Shown here: in pieces, positions 22,603 through 32,900 of the stretch
How positions within the stretch are numbered: the first letter of the stretch is position 1
How the letters are laid out: each line of letters begins with the position of its first letter
Origin: a virus
Virus record (IMG/VR): IMGVR_UViG_3300008113_010061
Span: 1 to 60,327 of that record
Strand: one strand, 5' to 3'
DNA: 60,327 bases
Made by a program: the position numbers and the translations under genes
Notes under the pieces: generated by a model
Told to the model about the DNA's origin: nothing
Databases searched by the model: none
What the model saw: only the letters and a program-made list of their open reading frames with translations

Positions 22603-25600
22603 CTCTAGACAAAAGAATTTCGGATCTGCTGCCAACGCAGGTACCTGACTACGTACAGGAATTTTATCCGCTGTTTGTCATCTTTGTTACCAAATATTTT
22701 GAATGGTTGGAACAGACCGGCAACCCACAGGAAATAATCCAGAACATACAGCTGGATGTGGACATCGACACCACAGCCACCAGTCTGGCCACAAAATTCA
22801 TGGCCATGTATGCACCAGACTTGCCGCAGACTTCGGAGCTGGATCGCAGCATACTGGTGAAACATTTCCGAGATTTCTATGTAAGCAAGGGCAGCGAAGA
22901 AAGTTATCGATATTTTTTCCGTGCATTTTTCAATGACGAAATTGCCATTACTCTGCCTGGCGATCGACTGTTTAAATCATCCAATGCCGATTGGTATGTA
23001 GAAAAGACGCTGCGAGTCAATGCAGTAACTGGCAACCCCAGACTCATGGAGTCCGCGGAAATCATCGGCACTAGCAGCAACGCTACTGCCATAGTCGAAG
23101 AAGTTGTAAACAGCTACGGAGGCTGGGACATACGTCTGCAGAATCGCAGCGTAGTTGGTGAATTCCATAGCTCAGAAACCATTACTGCCATACACTATGA
23201 TCATGTAGAAAACACCAGCAGTCAGATCACAGTCTTAAACACCAAGCCTCTGCAGATCTTGCCGGGGCGCCAGCGTGGCAATGACAGTCTGCTGAGCGCA
23301 GATCAGATCATACAGGACAGCTTTTATTGGCAAAAATTTAGCTATGTTGTGCGTACTCGCATCGATCTGAGTCGTTGGCAAGACGCTGTGCTGGAACAAC
23401 TGCATCCTTCGGGTCGCAATCTGTTCGGTGAACTCATTGTAGACAACAGCACCAGCATGACCGTGAGTTCGGTGACGCAGTTTTCACAGTCCAACGCCAT
23501 AGAATCCGAAGTACGTCTGTTTACTTCGTCTACAAGTTTTTATTTGGTGCCGGGTGTTACCTGGGATCGCCTGGCCAATGGTAGAACCGGCACCAGTGCT
23601 ACGGTTACTGCGGAATCTGTGGTCTATGATGCTAGTTATACCTATGCCGGAGAAAATGTTACCTTTGCTCTGCAGGGCATCACCGACGCCGGCGAAGTTC
23701 TGGAAGAAACCATAACCTATACCAGCATTACTGGAACTGTGAGCGTCAATGTAACCACCAGCGTAACAACTACTAGTCGAGACATTGTAAGCTACAGCAT
23801 GCCAGTGACCAGCATTACCGGTACCATCAGTGCCAGCACTGCGGATGTTAGTTCTACAATTACTCTTACCGGTGTATCAACACTGTTTACCGCAGAGATT
23901 GAACCCACCAATGTCTGGCGACGTGTTACGGGTCAGGATGCAGGTCTAAATCCCATCTACGAATACAACACCTCGGTGCTCACCATACGTCAATTGGCCG
24001 TAACTGGCACAGCAACCTTGGTCGCACAGACACCGGTGGCACCAGATTATCTCTTGTACGTCAGTGGCATTGGAACACGCTTCAGATCTGATCTGTTGGT
24101 GAACACAGAAACCACTGCTCCTATTGTGGAGGCAGGGCAGCCCGAACCTTTGCTGTATCTAGACAATTACATACTTAGTGGTGACATCACCTTCACCAGC
24201 GGCAGCACCAGCGTAGTGGGTGTGAATTCTCAGTTCTCAGAGATTAGTCAGCTGTCAACATCTACATTGACTGTAATCAAACCCCTGCAGGGTCTGTTTA
24301 CTCAGGTCAGTTCAGTGCCGGGTCTGGCTACTGCTTTCTATGAAATCAGTCCTAGCCAGGCAGGTCTAATAACATCAATTTCTGGCACCACCCTGTCTTT
24401 CAGCGCAACCACCAGCAATGCGTCGTCGGTAAACACTGCAGCTCAATCAGCGTTTGGCACAGATCGTGCCTGGCGCATCGACATACCCACACCGTTTCCT
24501 GTGCAGCTTTTGACAACATCTACCAACACGCTCTATGTACATGCCAGTGGATTCATAGCCAGCGACACCAGCGCGCCATCGCACTATTCATCGGTATCAA
24601 CTTTTCAAACATTTAGACCATTTACCGGACCCTATGTTGGTGTGTATCCAAATTATTTAAACAATCTGGCATCGGTGCACTGGGGGACTCAGGGGTCTGC
24701 ACCCAATCGTTATTTCACCATACACTACAATGGTAGTTACAGTCGCAGTGCTCTAAGCCCCAATCCAACACTCTATTTTTATACTAGCATGACTCTGCGG
24801 GGTGCGGCCGGTGCGGCGGGCGGTGGTACTCTGGGAGCAGCCAAGTCTCGCACCAGCGGCGTCACCACCAATGGATACTATGAAATCACCATGCCCTGGG
24901 GCGTGTACTTTGGCGGTACGTCGTACAGTAAAATCTACGTATCACACAACAGTCGTGTGGCTTTTGGAAACTGGATAGCCTATGACAGTTCGCAGACCAT
25001 AACTCGCAATGGTTACATATATGGCATCATACCACATCTGGATCTGTGCAACTATGCCAACATAGCTGGATCTTATAACGACTCTATTTACTACAATGTT
25101 ACATCGGTGAGCGCAGTATATTATAATACCTTTGGTACAGCGCCTGAACGCACATTTGTTGTGCGTTTTGAAGGCGATCATCAGAGCGGAGCCTTGGTGC
25201 GGGTAATCTGGGAACTAGAATTTCAAGAAAGTTACCCCGGTGATATTAACATAAATTTTGGACATCCTGCGCAGACCACAGCCAATACCTACCCAAACCT
25301 AGGCAGCATCGGTGTTAGTACAATTCAGTGGGGTGAGGCCAACGCCGGCGGTGGGTGGACTGCCAGCTACAGTGGCCTGTATACTCAGCATGCTGACTAT
25401 GTATTCGACAGCAGTGGTGCCTCAATTATTGCACCAGTTACTTCGAATATGGTGCAGACCGATGGCGGAGCCAATACCACGTTCAGTATTGGTAATTTAG
25501 ATGTGCAGACCGATAATCCACGGGGTGCAATGAAATGGGAAATGAGTTTTCCAGAAAACAGTGCCAGCCCCACCATACTGCGCACTGGTTTGATAAGAAA

Positions 25601-28460
25601 ACGACTGGGTACTCTTGCAGCATATACACCCACCACCTTCCCTACTCCAAGCTTTAAAATATATGGCAGCAGTGCCGGCACAAGTTATAATCCAAGCTGG
25701 GAATGGAGCGAAGCACCAGTAACTTCGGCTCCGTCTTCGTTGGTTTGGCACAATCCAGCAACGGTTGTAGATAGTTCAACTGCCACAGTACAATTTACAA
25801 AAATTCCGCCAAATTCTCAGCTGGATGCGCCCATACCACACACCAGTGGTCTGGTGTTGCTGCGCGCACATACCCAGTGGCGTACATCATCTATCGTGGC
25901 CACGGCCAGCAGTGTCAGTACATTCCTAGAACTAGGCGTCAACAGCAGCAATTATCCTGCGGGTGGATTTGTGCCTGGATCCCTGGCCTGCGATACCAGC
26001 ACAGGTCTGCTGGCCAGATTTCCACAGGATGGCTACAATGCCACGGCCAACAACACCAATCCCAATCCCTGCATACCCATAGGATCTCGGCCGGCCAACT
26101 ATGTCTACAGTAGGACTTATGTGTCAAAGGGGGCCTACTATACCTATAATACAACGTCGACTGCGGGGCTGTTGTTTGCCTATGGCAGCAGTGCCAGCAC
26201 ACACAGCAGATTTGTGCAGAGTGTGCCTACCTTTGGCAGAACTCATACCACTAGCATAAGATTTTTAGTAGGCACAGGCAACACCACCGATCCCAACACC
26301 AACAGTCCCTACTACAGTCAATTGAATCAAGCAACCTCGGGTCAGGATCTGGAACTTTGGTATCAGACCGGCGATGATCCACAGCCACCCACCAACGGTG
26401 TCAGTCCCAGCACACTGGGCTGGACTCGTCAACAGGTTTTATTCACCGGAGGCAGCAGCACTGGCTTTACTGCGGGTGGTGTGGTTTCCACCAAAACTGC
26501 TACAATAACCACGGCATCCGATACATCGCTGAGCTGGCTAATCTGGCAGAAAAGTTTCACCGGCACCGGCACCACCAGCAACACCAGTCTCAGCAATTAT
26601 CTGCTGACCTACTGGGCCGTGTCGTCAACCATGACCGCTACGGGCAGCAACAGCAGCAACACGGCGCTGTATTTTGCTGGCAATCGTCTGCAGGTAGGCA
26701 GTGGCAGCGTGGTGCGCATACCCAATCGCACCACCAAGGCTGGCGCAACAGTGCTGGAGGATTTCTATGTTGCAGAAAATCCCAGACTACGTTCCGTCAA
26801 TGGCGATGCCTATCTGGTGCTGCGACCAGTAGCCACGGTGACGTCGGTGCCCTATGTTGCCAGCATCAACAACTGGTTTACCAGCGCGGTCACCAGCTAT
26901 GGAATCTACAATGTAGCTTTGTCCAACATACCAGTGTACCTGGTGGAAACACGCACCATCAACAACATTGCCAATGAAACCACGCTTACTGTAACCACAG
27001 CCTGGAGCAGCACCAGCAATCGAAGCTGGGCTACGCAGGCCAGCGGCTACAGTACCCGAGTGTTTGCCATCAACAGCGTGGCCTCGGATACTGGTCTGAG
27101 TCTGCGCGCACTGGCTCAGGCAAGTTCGCGCTATCTACCACCGGTGGTTTCACTAACCACGGCCAGTACCCTGCTGGCCGATCGTAGATTCAGCGTGGTC
27201 AGCATTGCCAACGACACCACCATTACTGTGAGCGGCGGTGGTGTCTACACCAACATAACCGACAAAACTGCGACCTTTGCACGTCGTGAAACCGGCATCG
27301 AAGGCTACACAATAACTGGTTTTCACAATGGCAGCAATTTAACAGCCAACACCACCTGGGTTAGCTCGGGGCTGCCCGGTACGGATTATCTGGGCAACAA
27401 CTACGGTACAGACCTGAGTCGTCTTACTGTGACCATAGGCAACAGCAGCTTTACTGTGGTGCGGGTGGTAAACAACACCACCATACTGGTCACTGGCAGC
27501 GCAATTACATCGAACTTCTGGGATACCAGCATGGTGTCGCGTTTCCCTGCAGCCAGCAGTCAGATCATCATTACAGGCACTGGCACCAAATTCTTGGCAT
27601 CGTCGGTAACAACCACGGGCGCCACTGCCGTCACCACCACCACCGAAGAAGTCACTGAGTATGACAATGACGACCGTCGTACTGGTTACTTGTCCATCAA
27701 TGGTCAGGTATTCAGCATTGTTGACATATCATCGGATACAGTGCTGGTGGCCAGTGGCAACGCTGTTACTGCGGCAATTTCCGGAGCCGCCGGCGAAGCG
27801 TTTCGACGAGTGCGTACGGGTGCCACAGGACGTCAGCTGGTCAATCCTGGCGGTGCCAGTTTTGATAAGTTTGGTGCCAACATCACCAACGACGATACCC
27901 TGGTGGTGCAGGATCCCAATGTGGACTTTGCACTGGTGCGCGAATTATATCATACTACTTCGGTGTTGGCGCTGGGATCCAGTACACTGATTCTCAACAC
28001 CAGCATCAGTCTCAGCACAGGCAGCAGCGTAATATTATTGGTGACCTGGATCAAGGATCTGAACATTGATGTCAGCACAGAAACCTACAATGCACTCAAC
28101 ATCACTGCATCGTCCACCGGCACGTTTATTGCGAATTTCAGCGATGAAATACAGCGCAACCATCGTGACATTGCTGTGGGTCGCAGTCTGATGTATTCTA
28201 AATCTGTGTATCTGACCAGCAGCAACAGCATCACCAGCACCAATGTAGTGGCGCATGGCGACACCACGGGAACCGCAGTATGGAACTGGACGCCCAGCAA
28301 CATAGCTCGTCCTGGTACCTACAGCAGATTTTCTGCTGTGCTGAGCAGCAGTTCGGCAACCAGCATGACCATCTATGTCAAGGTCGCCGGCGACGTCAGC
28401 AGTACCTGGAATACAGGTAGTCTGGACTTTTTAAATATTACGGTGATAGGCGCGACTTAA
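22599..28460 (+). CDS. gp7: gp7-like baseplate wedge protein with very large adhesin-like extension
   Basis: gp7 starts wedge assembly (1032 aa in T4); here it has 1953. The first 300 or so residues match the gp7 start of marine T4-like phages: VPDYVQEFYPLFVIFVTKYFEWLEQ, SILVKHFRDFYVSKGSEESYRYFFRAFF. The rest is Ser/Thr/Asn-rich beta sequence like that of tail fibres. It contains repeats of the type GxxTxF...V (GVSTLF about 423, GIGTRF about 490, GVNSQF about 541, GTGTKF about 1660) and a nidogen-like beta domain at about 760-940 (ITMPWGVYFGG, IYVSHNSRVAFGNW, RTFVVRFEGDH, DININFG). The extension may bind sugars or form arms. Overlaps gp6 by 4 bases; a late promoter follows the stop. Confidence 0.7.
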   Translation: MTLDKRISDLLPTQVPDYVQEFYPLFVIFVTKYFEWLEQTGNPQEIIQNIQLDVDIDTTATSLATKFMAMYAPDLPQTSELDRSILVKHFRDFYVSKGSEESYRYFFRAFFNDEIAITLPGDRLFKSSNADWYVEKTLRVNAVTGNPRLMESAEIIGTSSNATAIVEEVVNSYGGWDIRLQNRSVVGEFHSSETITAIHYDHVENTSSQITVLNTKPLQILPGRQRGNDSLLSADQIIQDSFYWQKFSYVVRTRIDLSRWQDAVLEQLHPSGRNLFGELIVDNSTSMTVSSVTQFSQSNAIESEVRLFTSSTSFYLVPGVTWDRLANGRTGTSATVTAESVVYDASYTYAGENVTFALQGITDAGEVLEETITYTSITGTVSVNVTTSVTTTSRDIVSYSMPVTSITGTISASTADVSSTITLTGVSTLFTAEIEPTNVWRRVTGQDAGLNPIYEYNTSVLTIRQLAVTGTATLVAQTPVAPDYLLYVSGIGTRFRSDLLVNTETTAPIVEAGQPEPLLYLDNYILSGDITFTSGSTSVVGVNSQFSEISQLSTSTLTVIKPLQGLFTQVSSVPGLATAFYEISPSQAGLITSISGTTLSFSATTSNASSVNTAAQSAFGTDRAWRIDIPTPFPVQLLTTSTNTLYVHASGFIASDTSAPSHYSSVSTFQTFRPFTGPYVGVYPNYLNNLASVHWGTQGSAPNRYFTIHYNGSYSRSALSPNPTLYFYTSMTLRGAAGAAGGGTLGAAKSRTSGVTTNGYYEITMPWGVYFGGTSYSKIYVSHNSRVAFGNWIAYDSSQTITRNGYIYGIIPHLDLCNYANIAGSYNDSIYYNVTSVSAVYYNTFGTAPERTFVVRFEGDHQSGALVRVIWELEFQESYPGDININFGHPAQTTANTYPNLGSIGVSTIQWGEANAGGGWTASYSGLYTQHADYVFDSSGASIIAPVTSNMVQTDGGANTTFSIGNLDVQTDNPRGAMKWEMSFPENSASPTILRTGLIRKRLGTLAAYTPTTFPTPSFKIYGSSAGTSYNPSWEWSEAPVTSAPSSLVWHNPATVVDSSTATVQFTKIPPNSQLDAPIPHTSGLVLLRAHTQWRTSSIVATASSVSTFLELGVNSSNYPAGGFVPGSLACDTSTGLLARFPQDGYNATANNTNPNPCIPIGSRPANYVYSRTYVSKGAYYTYNTTSTAGLLFAYGSSASTHSRFVQSVPTFGRTHTTSIRFLVGTGNTTDPNTNSPYYSQLNQATSGQDLELWYQTGDDPQPPTNGVSPSTLGWTRQQVLFTGGSSTGFTAGGVVSTKTATITTASDTSLSWLIWQKSFTGTGTTSNTSLSNYLLTYWAVSSTMTATGSNSSNTALYFAGNRLQVGSGSVVRIPNRTTKAGATVLEDFYVAENPRLRSVNGDAYLVLRPVATVTSVPYVASINNWFTSAVTSYGIYNVALSNIPVYLVETRTINNIANETTLTVTTAWSSTSNRSWATQASGYSTRVFAINSVASDTGLSLRALAQASSRYLPPVVSLTTASTLLADRRFSVVSIANDTTITVSGGGVYTNITDKTATFARRETGIEGYTITGFHNGSNLTANTTWVSSGLPGTDYLGNNYGTDLSRLTVTIGNSSFTVVRVVNNTTILVTGSAITSNFWDTSMVSRFPAASSQIIITGTGTKFLASSVTTTGATAVTTTTEEVTEYDNDDRRTGYLSINGQVFSIVDISSDTVLVASGNAVTAAISGAAGEAFRRVRTGATGRQLVNPGGASFDKFGANITNDDTLVVQDPNVDFALVRELYHTTSVLALGSSTLILNTSISLSTGSSVILLVTWIKDLNIDVSTETYNALNITASSTGTFIANFSDEIQRNHRDIAVGRSLMYSKSVYLTSSNSITSTNVVAHGDTTGTAVWNWTPSNIARPGTYSRFSAVLSSSSATSMTIYVKVAGDVSSTWNTGSLDFLNITVIGAT

Positions 28461-28463
28461 ACC

Positions 28464-28471
28464 GATAAATA
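28464..28471 (+). promoter_or_regulatory. Late promoter-like GATAAATA before gp8
   Basis: One base differs from TATAAATA. It lies 26 bases before the gp8 ATG, with AAGGA in between, so the expected transcript would carry a short leader with a ribosome-binding site. Confidence 0.45.
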
Positions 28472-28496
28472 AACTAGTACAATTCAAGGATTTAAC

Positions 28497-29930
28497 ATGG
28501 CCATAGTAACCAGCAAATTTCGCGTAGCCGCAGCCAGTGGATTCGCCACTAGATTTGCCACGGACAGCATCTACATGGTGCTGGGACGCCCACAGAGCTG
28601 GGACAACGCACTGAGTGCAAACTTTATAGCACAGAGCGGTCAGACCACCAGCGATACTGCGCCGCCCACACCCACAGACAACTATCTAAACGAGCACAAC
28701 GTCTGGCGCGATGCCATGGCTGCTGTGCGGGTAACTGCGGGCGATATACGACTCTGTACTGTGAGAAACACCTGGATCAGCGGTACACGCTATGACATGT
28801 ATCGCCACGACATCGGCCCAAATCAGAGCACAGCCACGGGTAAGTACAATCTCAGCGAAAGCAACATGATTGTCTACAACACTGGCAACAGTTCGGTGTA
28901 CAAGTGTTTGTACAACGGCAGCAACGCTGCCTATACTACAGGCATTGTCAGCACCAACGCGCCAACTTCTACGAGCTTTACTCCGCAGACTACGGCCGAC
29001 GGCTATATCTGGAAGTTCATGTACACCATTACTGCAGGTGACGCAGATTTCGTTACTGCCAACTACATACCAGTACCCACCAACACCAGTTCGGTGAGCA
29101 ATCGTCTGGGCATAGATGTTATACTGGTCACCAATGGCGGAAGCTATGGTAGCAATCCTTCGGTGATTGTCTATGGCGATGGTACCGGAGTAACTGCTAC
29201 TGCCACCACCAGCGCAGGTGCCATCACCAAGGTCACCGTAACCAATGCCGGCGAAGGATACACCTGGGCCAAGATTGTGTTCAGTGCCACCACCATAACA
29301 ACAAACGCCAGTGCCATAGCCATCATTGCACCCGCTGGCGGACATGCCAGCAACCTGGCATCAGAATGCAACGCACACAACGTCATGATTGTGGGATCGG
29401 CACAGAGCTATCAGGGCAGCGACATACCAGTGAATCAGGATTTCCGCACTGTAGGCTTGGTAAAAAATCCCGTGGTGTATCAAACATCGTCGGCGGCCTT
29501 CACCACTACTACGGTAAGTGTGGCCGATACTGTGCGCATTGCTCGCACACTAGTGATGACCAGCTCAGCTACAACGGCACCGGCCAACGACATTGTGCTG
29601 AGCAACACCACTGGTGCCAGTGTACTGGCAGTTTTTCAGAGTTCCACCACCACCAATCTGCAGTTTATTCAACCCATAGCTTCAGACACCAGTGTGATCA
29701 GTTCCACTGAATTGGCACGCATTGATAGCTCCACTACACTGCGTCTCAAGCAGTTCAGCGCAGGTCAGGTCATTACTGGCACAGGCTACAGCGAAGCCAT
29801 CAGCAGCGTAACCAGCATTGCACCTGAACTACAACACTACAGCGGTGAGTTGTTGTATCTGGATTATCGTGCACCCGTAACACGTAATTTAAATCAAAAC
29901 GAGAAAATAAATATCGTCGTTAATTTCTAA
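28497..29930 (+). CDS. gp8: gp8 baseplate wedge protein
   Basis: The 477 residues compare with 334 in T4. The N-terminus IVTSKFRVAAASGFATRFATDSIYMVLGRPQSW, then NEHNVWRDAMAAVRVTAGD, YDMYRHDI, MIVYNTGNSSVYKCLYN and TTADGYIWKFMYTI are all typical of gp8 from cyanophages and pelagiphages. Extra length comes from a Gly/Thr-rich insert (about 225-300, YGDGTGVTATATTSAGA) and an extra beta domain (about 330-430). The end, LLYLDYRAPVTRNLNQNEKI, is the conserved gp8 end. It follows gp7 in the T4 order. Confidence 0.85.
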   Translation: MAIVTSKFRVAAASGFATRFATDSIYMVLGRPQSWDNALSANFIAQSGQTTSDTAPPTPTDNYLNEHNVWRDAMAAVRVTAGDIRLCTVRNTWISGTRYDMYRHDIGPNQSTATGKYNLSESNMIVYNTGNSSVYKCLYNGSNAAYTTGIVSTNAPTSTSFTPQTTADGYIWKFMYTITAGDADFVTANYIPVPTNTSSVSNRLGIDVILVTNGGSYGSNPSVIVYGDGTGVTATATTSAGAITKVTVTNAGEGYTWAKIVFSATTITTNASAIAIIAPAGGHASNLASECNAHNVMIVGSAQSYQGSDIPVNQDFRTVGLVKNPVVYQTSSAAFTTTTVSVADTVRIARTLVMTSSATTAPANDIVLSNTTGASVLAVFQSSTTTNLQFIQPIASDTSVISSTELARIDSSTTLRLKQFSAGQVITGTGYSEAISSVTSIAPELQHYSGELLYLDYRAPVTRNLNQNEKINIVVNF

Positions 29931-29946
29931 GACGCAAAGGTAAAAC

Positions 29947-32900
29947 ATGGATTTCAATCAGGCACCGTATTTCGACGACTTCGATGAAGACAAACAGTAC
30001 TACAAGGTACTGTTCAAGCCCGGTGTAGCTGTTCAGACGCGTGAGCTCAACCAGCTGCAAACCATACTGCAGAATCAGGTCACCAAATTTGGTAATCACG
30101 TATTCAAAGACGGCAGCATGGTCATTCCTGGCCAGGTCAACTACAACGACAAGGTAAGCTATGTCAAGCTGGCCAGCACCAATCTGCTGGGCGAAGACCT
30201 AGGTTTCTTAGAAGATCAAATTTTGACCAGCAACGTCAACGAAGAAGCCGCAGTCGAAGCCACGGTAATTAAAGCCATACCTGCCACAGACGCTGGCGAT
30301 CCCATAACCCTGATTGTGGTTTATACACGGGGGTATCAGGACACCGCAGGCAACGATTTCAGAACATTCACCGCAGGCGCCACACTGTATGTCAAAGGCA
30401 ACATTAGCTACAGTGTAACTGCGCAGGGTGGCGACAACATTACTGGACCCAGTGCCGTGGCCGCGCAACAACCCGGCGTGTATTATCTCGGCGGTTATTT
30501 TGTCACAGTACCCAAGACAGTTGTGGTGGTGCAAAAATATGTCACCAGCACCGCAGTAATAAATGCCAAGATTGGTATTGTCTACACCGAAGAAATTGTT
30601 ACCTATGAAGACGATAACACGCTGTTGGACAATGCTGCAGGAACAACCAACGTAGCCGCTCCGGGTGCGGATCGCTATAAAATCAACACTGACTTTGTGA
30701 TGCTGGGACTGGAAGAAAGTCGGGAAAATTTCTTTGAACTGATTCGCATTGAATCTGGTGTACTGCAGCAGATCATCAATGCTTCGCAGTACAACATCTT
30801 GGAAGAAGCTCTGGCCGAACGTACCTATGATGAAAGTGGAAACTATGTAGTCAAAGATTTTAGTTTTGAAGTACGTGAAAGTCGCAACAACGATCGCGGC
30901 ACCTGGTTGCCCAACACTGGATATCTGGTCAACGACTACATTGTTGCCTACAGCGGTACTACTGCGCGCTATTTTACCTGTGTTCAGTCTGGTATCACCG
31001 CCGGTGGCACTGAACCAGCACTGCTGCAACTTGTGGACGAATCACAGAGCGTAGTCGATGGATCGGTGCGCTGGAGATATTCAAAACGTGATCAGCTGGT
31101 AAACAACCGCGGATACTATGACGTAGGCACCAGCGTGACTTCGCTGGGCAACAGCAGTCAGTTAGTTTTGTCTTTTGGTCCGGGCCGTGCCTATATTCGT
31201 GGATTCAAAGTAGACAAATTGGCTGCTACCACGCTCAACATCAACAAGTCTCGGGAAACAGCCACGGAAAATAATCGCATCATTGCCACCAACATCGGTA
31301 ACTATGCCTTTTTTGATCCCAATGAAACACTGGGCATGGTGGATGTCAGCACCGGGCCCGAAGTGGAATTCTATGATCGCATCATTGGCGACAACACCGT
31401 GCCCCTGGGTTATGGTAACAAGGTCGGTGTTGGAAGACTCTTGTATGTAGACAACGGAGTACAGGGTACCTTCCGCATAGGTTTTGACAACATACGCATG
31501 AACCTAGGCAAGGTCTTTGAGCGCGATGCCAACATGATGATTGTTCCTGATCCAGCTGGAACGTTGCTAAACAAATCATATCAACACTCTGGACTGGTGC
31601 GTTACTTTGGTCCGGCCAGTGGCACCAGCGGCTATGTACAGCTCAGCGGTGCAGTGCAGGTACTGCCCAATCTTAGTTCGGCCAACGATCCCAATAATCA
31701 GCTCAATGGCTATGGCGCAGAAGGCAGTACATTGTATTTTGGACAGGGTGGTAATCGCAGCGCGCTTTGGCAAAGTTGGAACAACAACACCAGCACCAAC
31801 ACCAGCTACAATACAATAACCGGATTTGCCTACAATGCCAGCACAGGATTTACTGCCTGGGCCTTTGCCAGCGCCACCATGGTTCTGCGCGGCGTAAATA
31901 CTGCATTTACCAAGGAGTTGCTGATTGGTGAAACTGTGACCATACAGACCAGCAGCAACACAGTCAGCAGTTGGATCGTAACTGCGATCGCCAATGACAC
32001 CACAGCCACTATTTCTGGTGGGCCAGTATTCAATCAATACACCACCACAGGCTGGAGCTCTTTCCATGGTGGTACCATAAACAGTACGGAAACCACCGGT
32101 GTGCTGCGGTCCGGTGGTACCAGTGCGGGAACCTATACAAGTTCCGCTTTGAGTGGATTTACCATAACAGCGGTTGCTCCGTTTAGTGCCAACAACGGAT
32201 CGTATGTATACAATATTGCTAAAACCTCTGGTGTGGGTGCTTATGGCAATTTTAGTTCACAGCTGAGCATTGGCAGCATCATTGCTTTCTGTGCGATAGA
32301 TACCGGTATTCCCTGGACTGGTAACGCACTCGCTGCCGGTGTTACTGGTCAACCCTATGCGCAGTTTGTTGAATCCACAGTCTGTCCAATCAATGGCTAT
32401 ACCTTTAGTTCGGCATCCACCAGCTATGGCCTGCGTACTCAGCAATGGACCTATCAAAATGCCGGTGGTACGTCTAGCGTGGCCGGCAACATAAGTTCCT
32501 ACATGGTCATTGGTTGGGGTGATGTCAGTGTCAACAACAACGGCTTGACGATAGCAGGCCCATCACTTGTTGGAACTTTGTCTACAGCGTCTGGTATGGT
32601 GGTGTTGCTGCGCGGTACTGATAGTAATCCCGTAAAATCTGGCAGCATTGCGGGATCGCCGGCAGCCATTACAAGAACTGCCAGATCCGATGTTAGCACC
32701 AGTGCTTATGTCAGAGTCACAGCCGGTACGTTGTTTGGCATTGGCACCAGCAATGCTGTGAATACTCCGTCAAGACTGCAGACTGAAACACGAAACAATC
32801 AGCAGATTTATTTGGATACTGCTACACAGAACAATGCCACTACAATACAGCGCATCTCCACAGAAAATCGTGCACTGTTGTCTTTTTCAGCCACCAGCGC

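Noticed and set aside
28686-29345. A 219-codon open frame on the minus strand opposite gp8
   Set aside because: It has no ribosome-binding site, its composition is that of a complement of Ser/Thr-rich coding sequence, and it lies wholly within a recognised gene.
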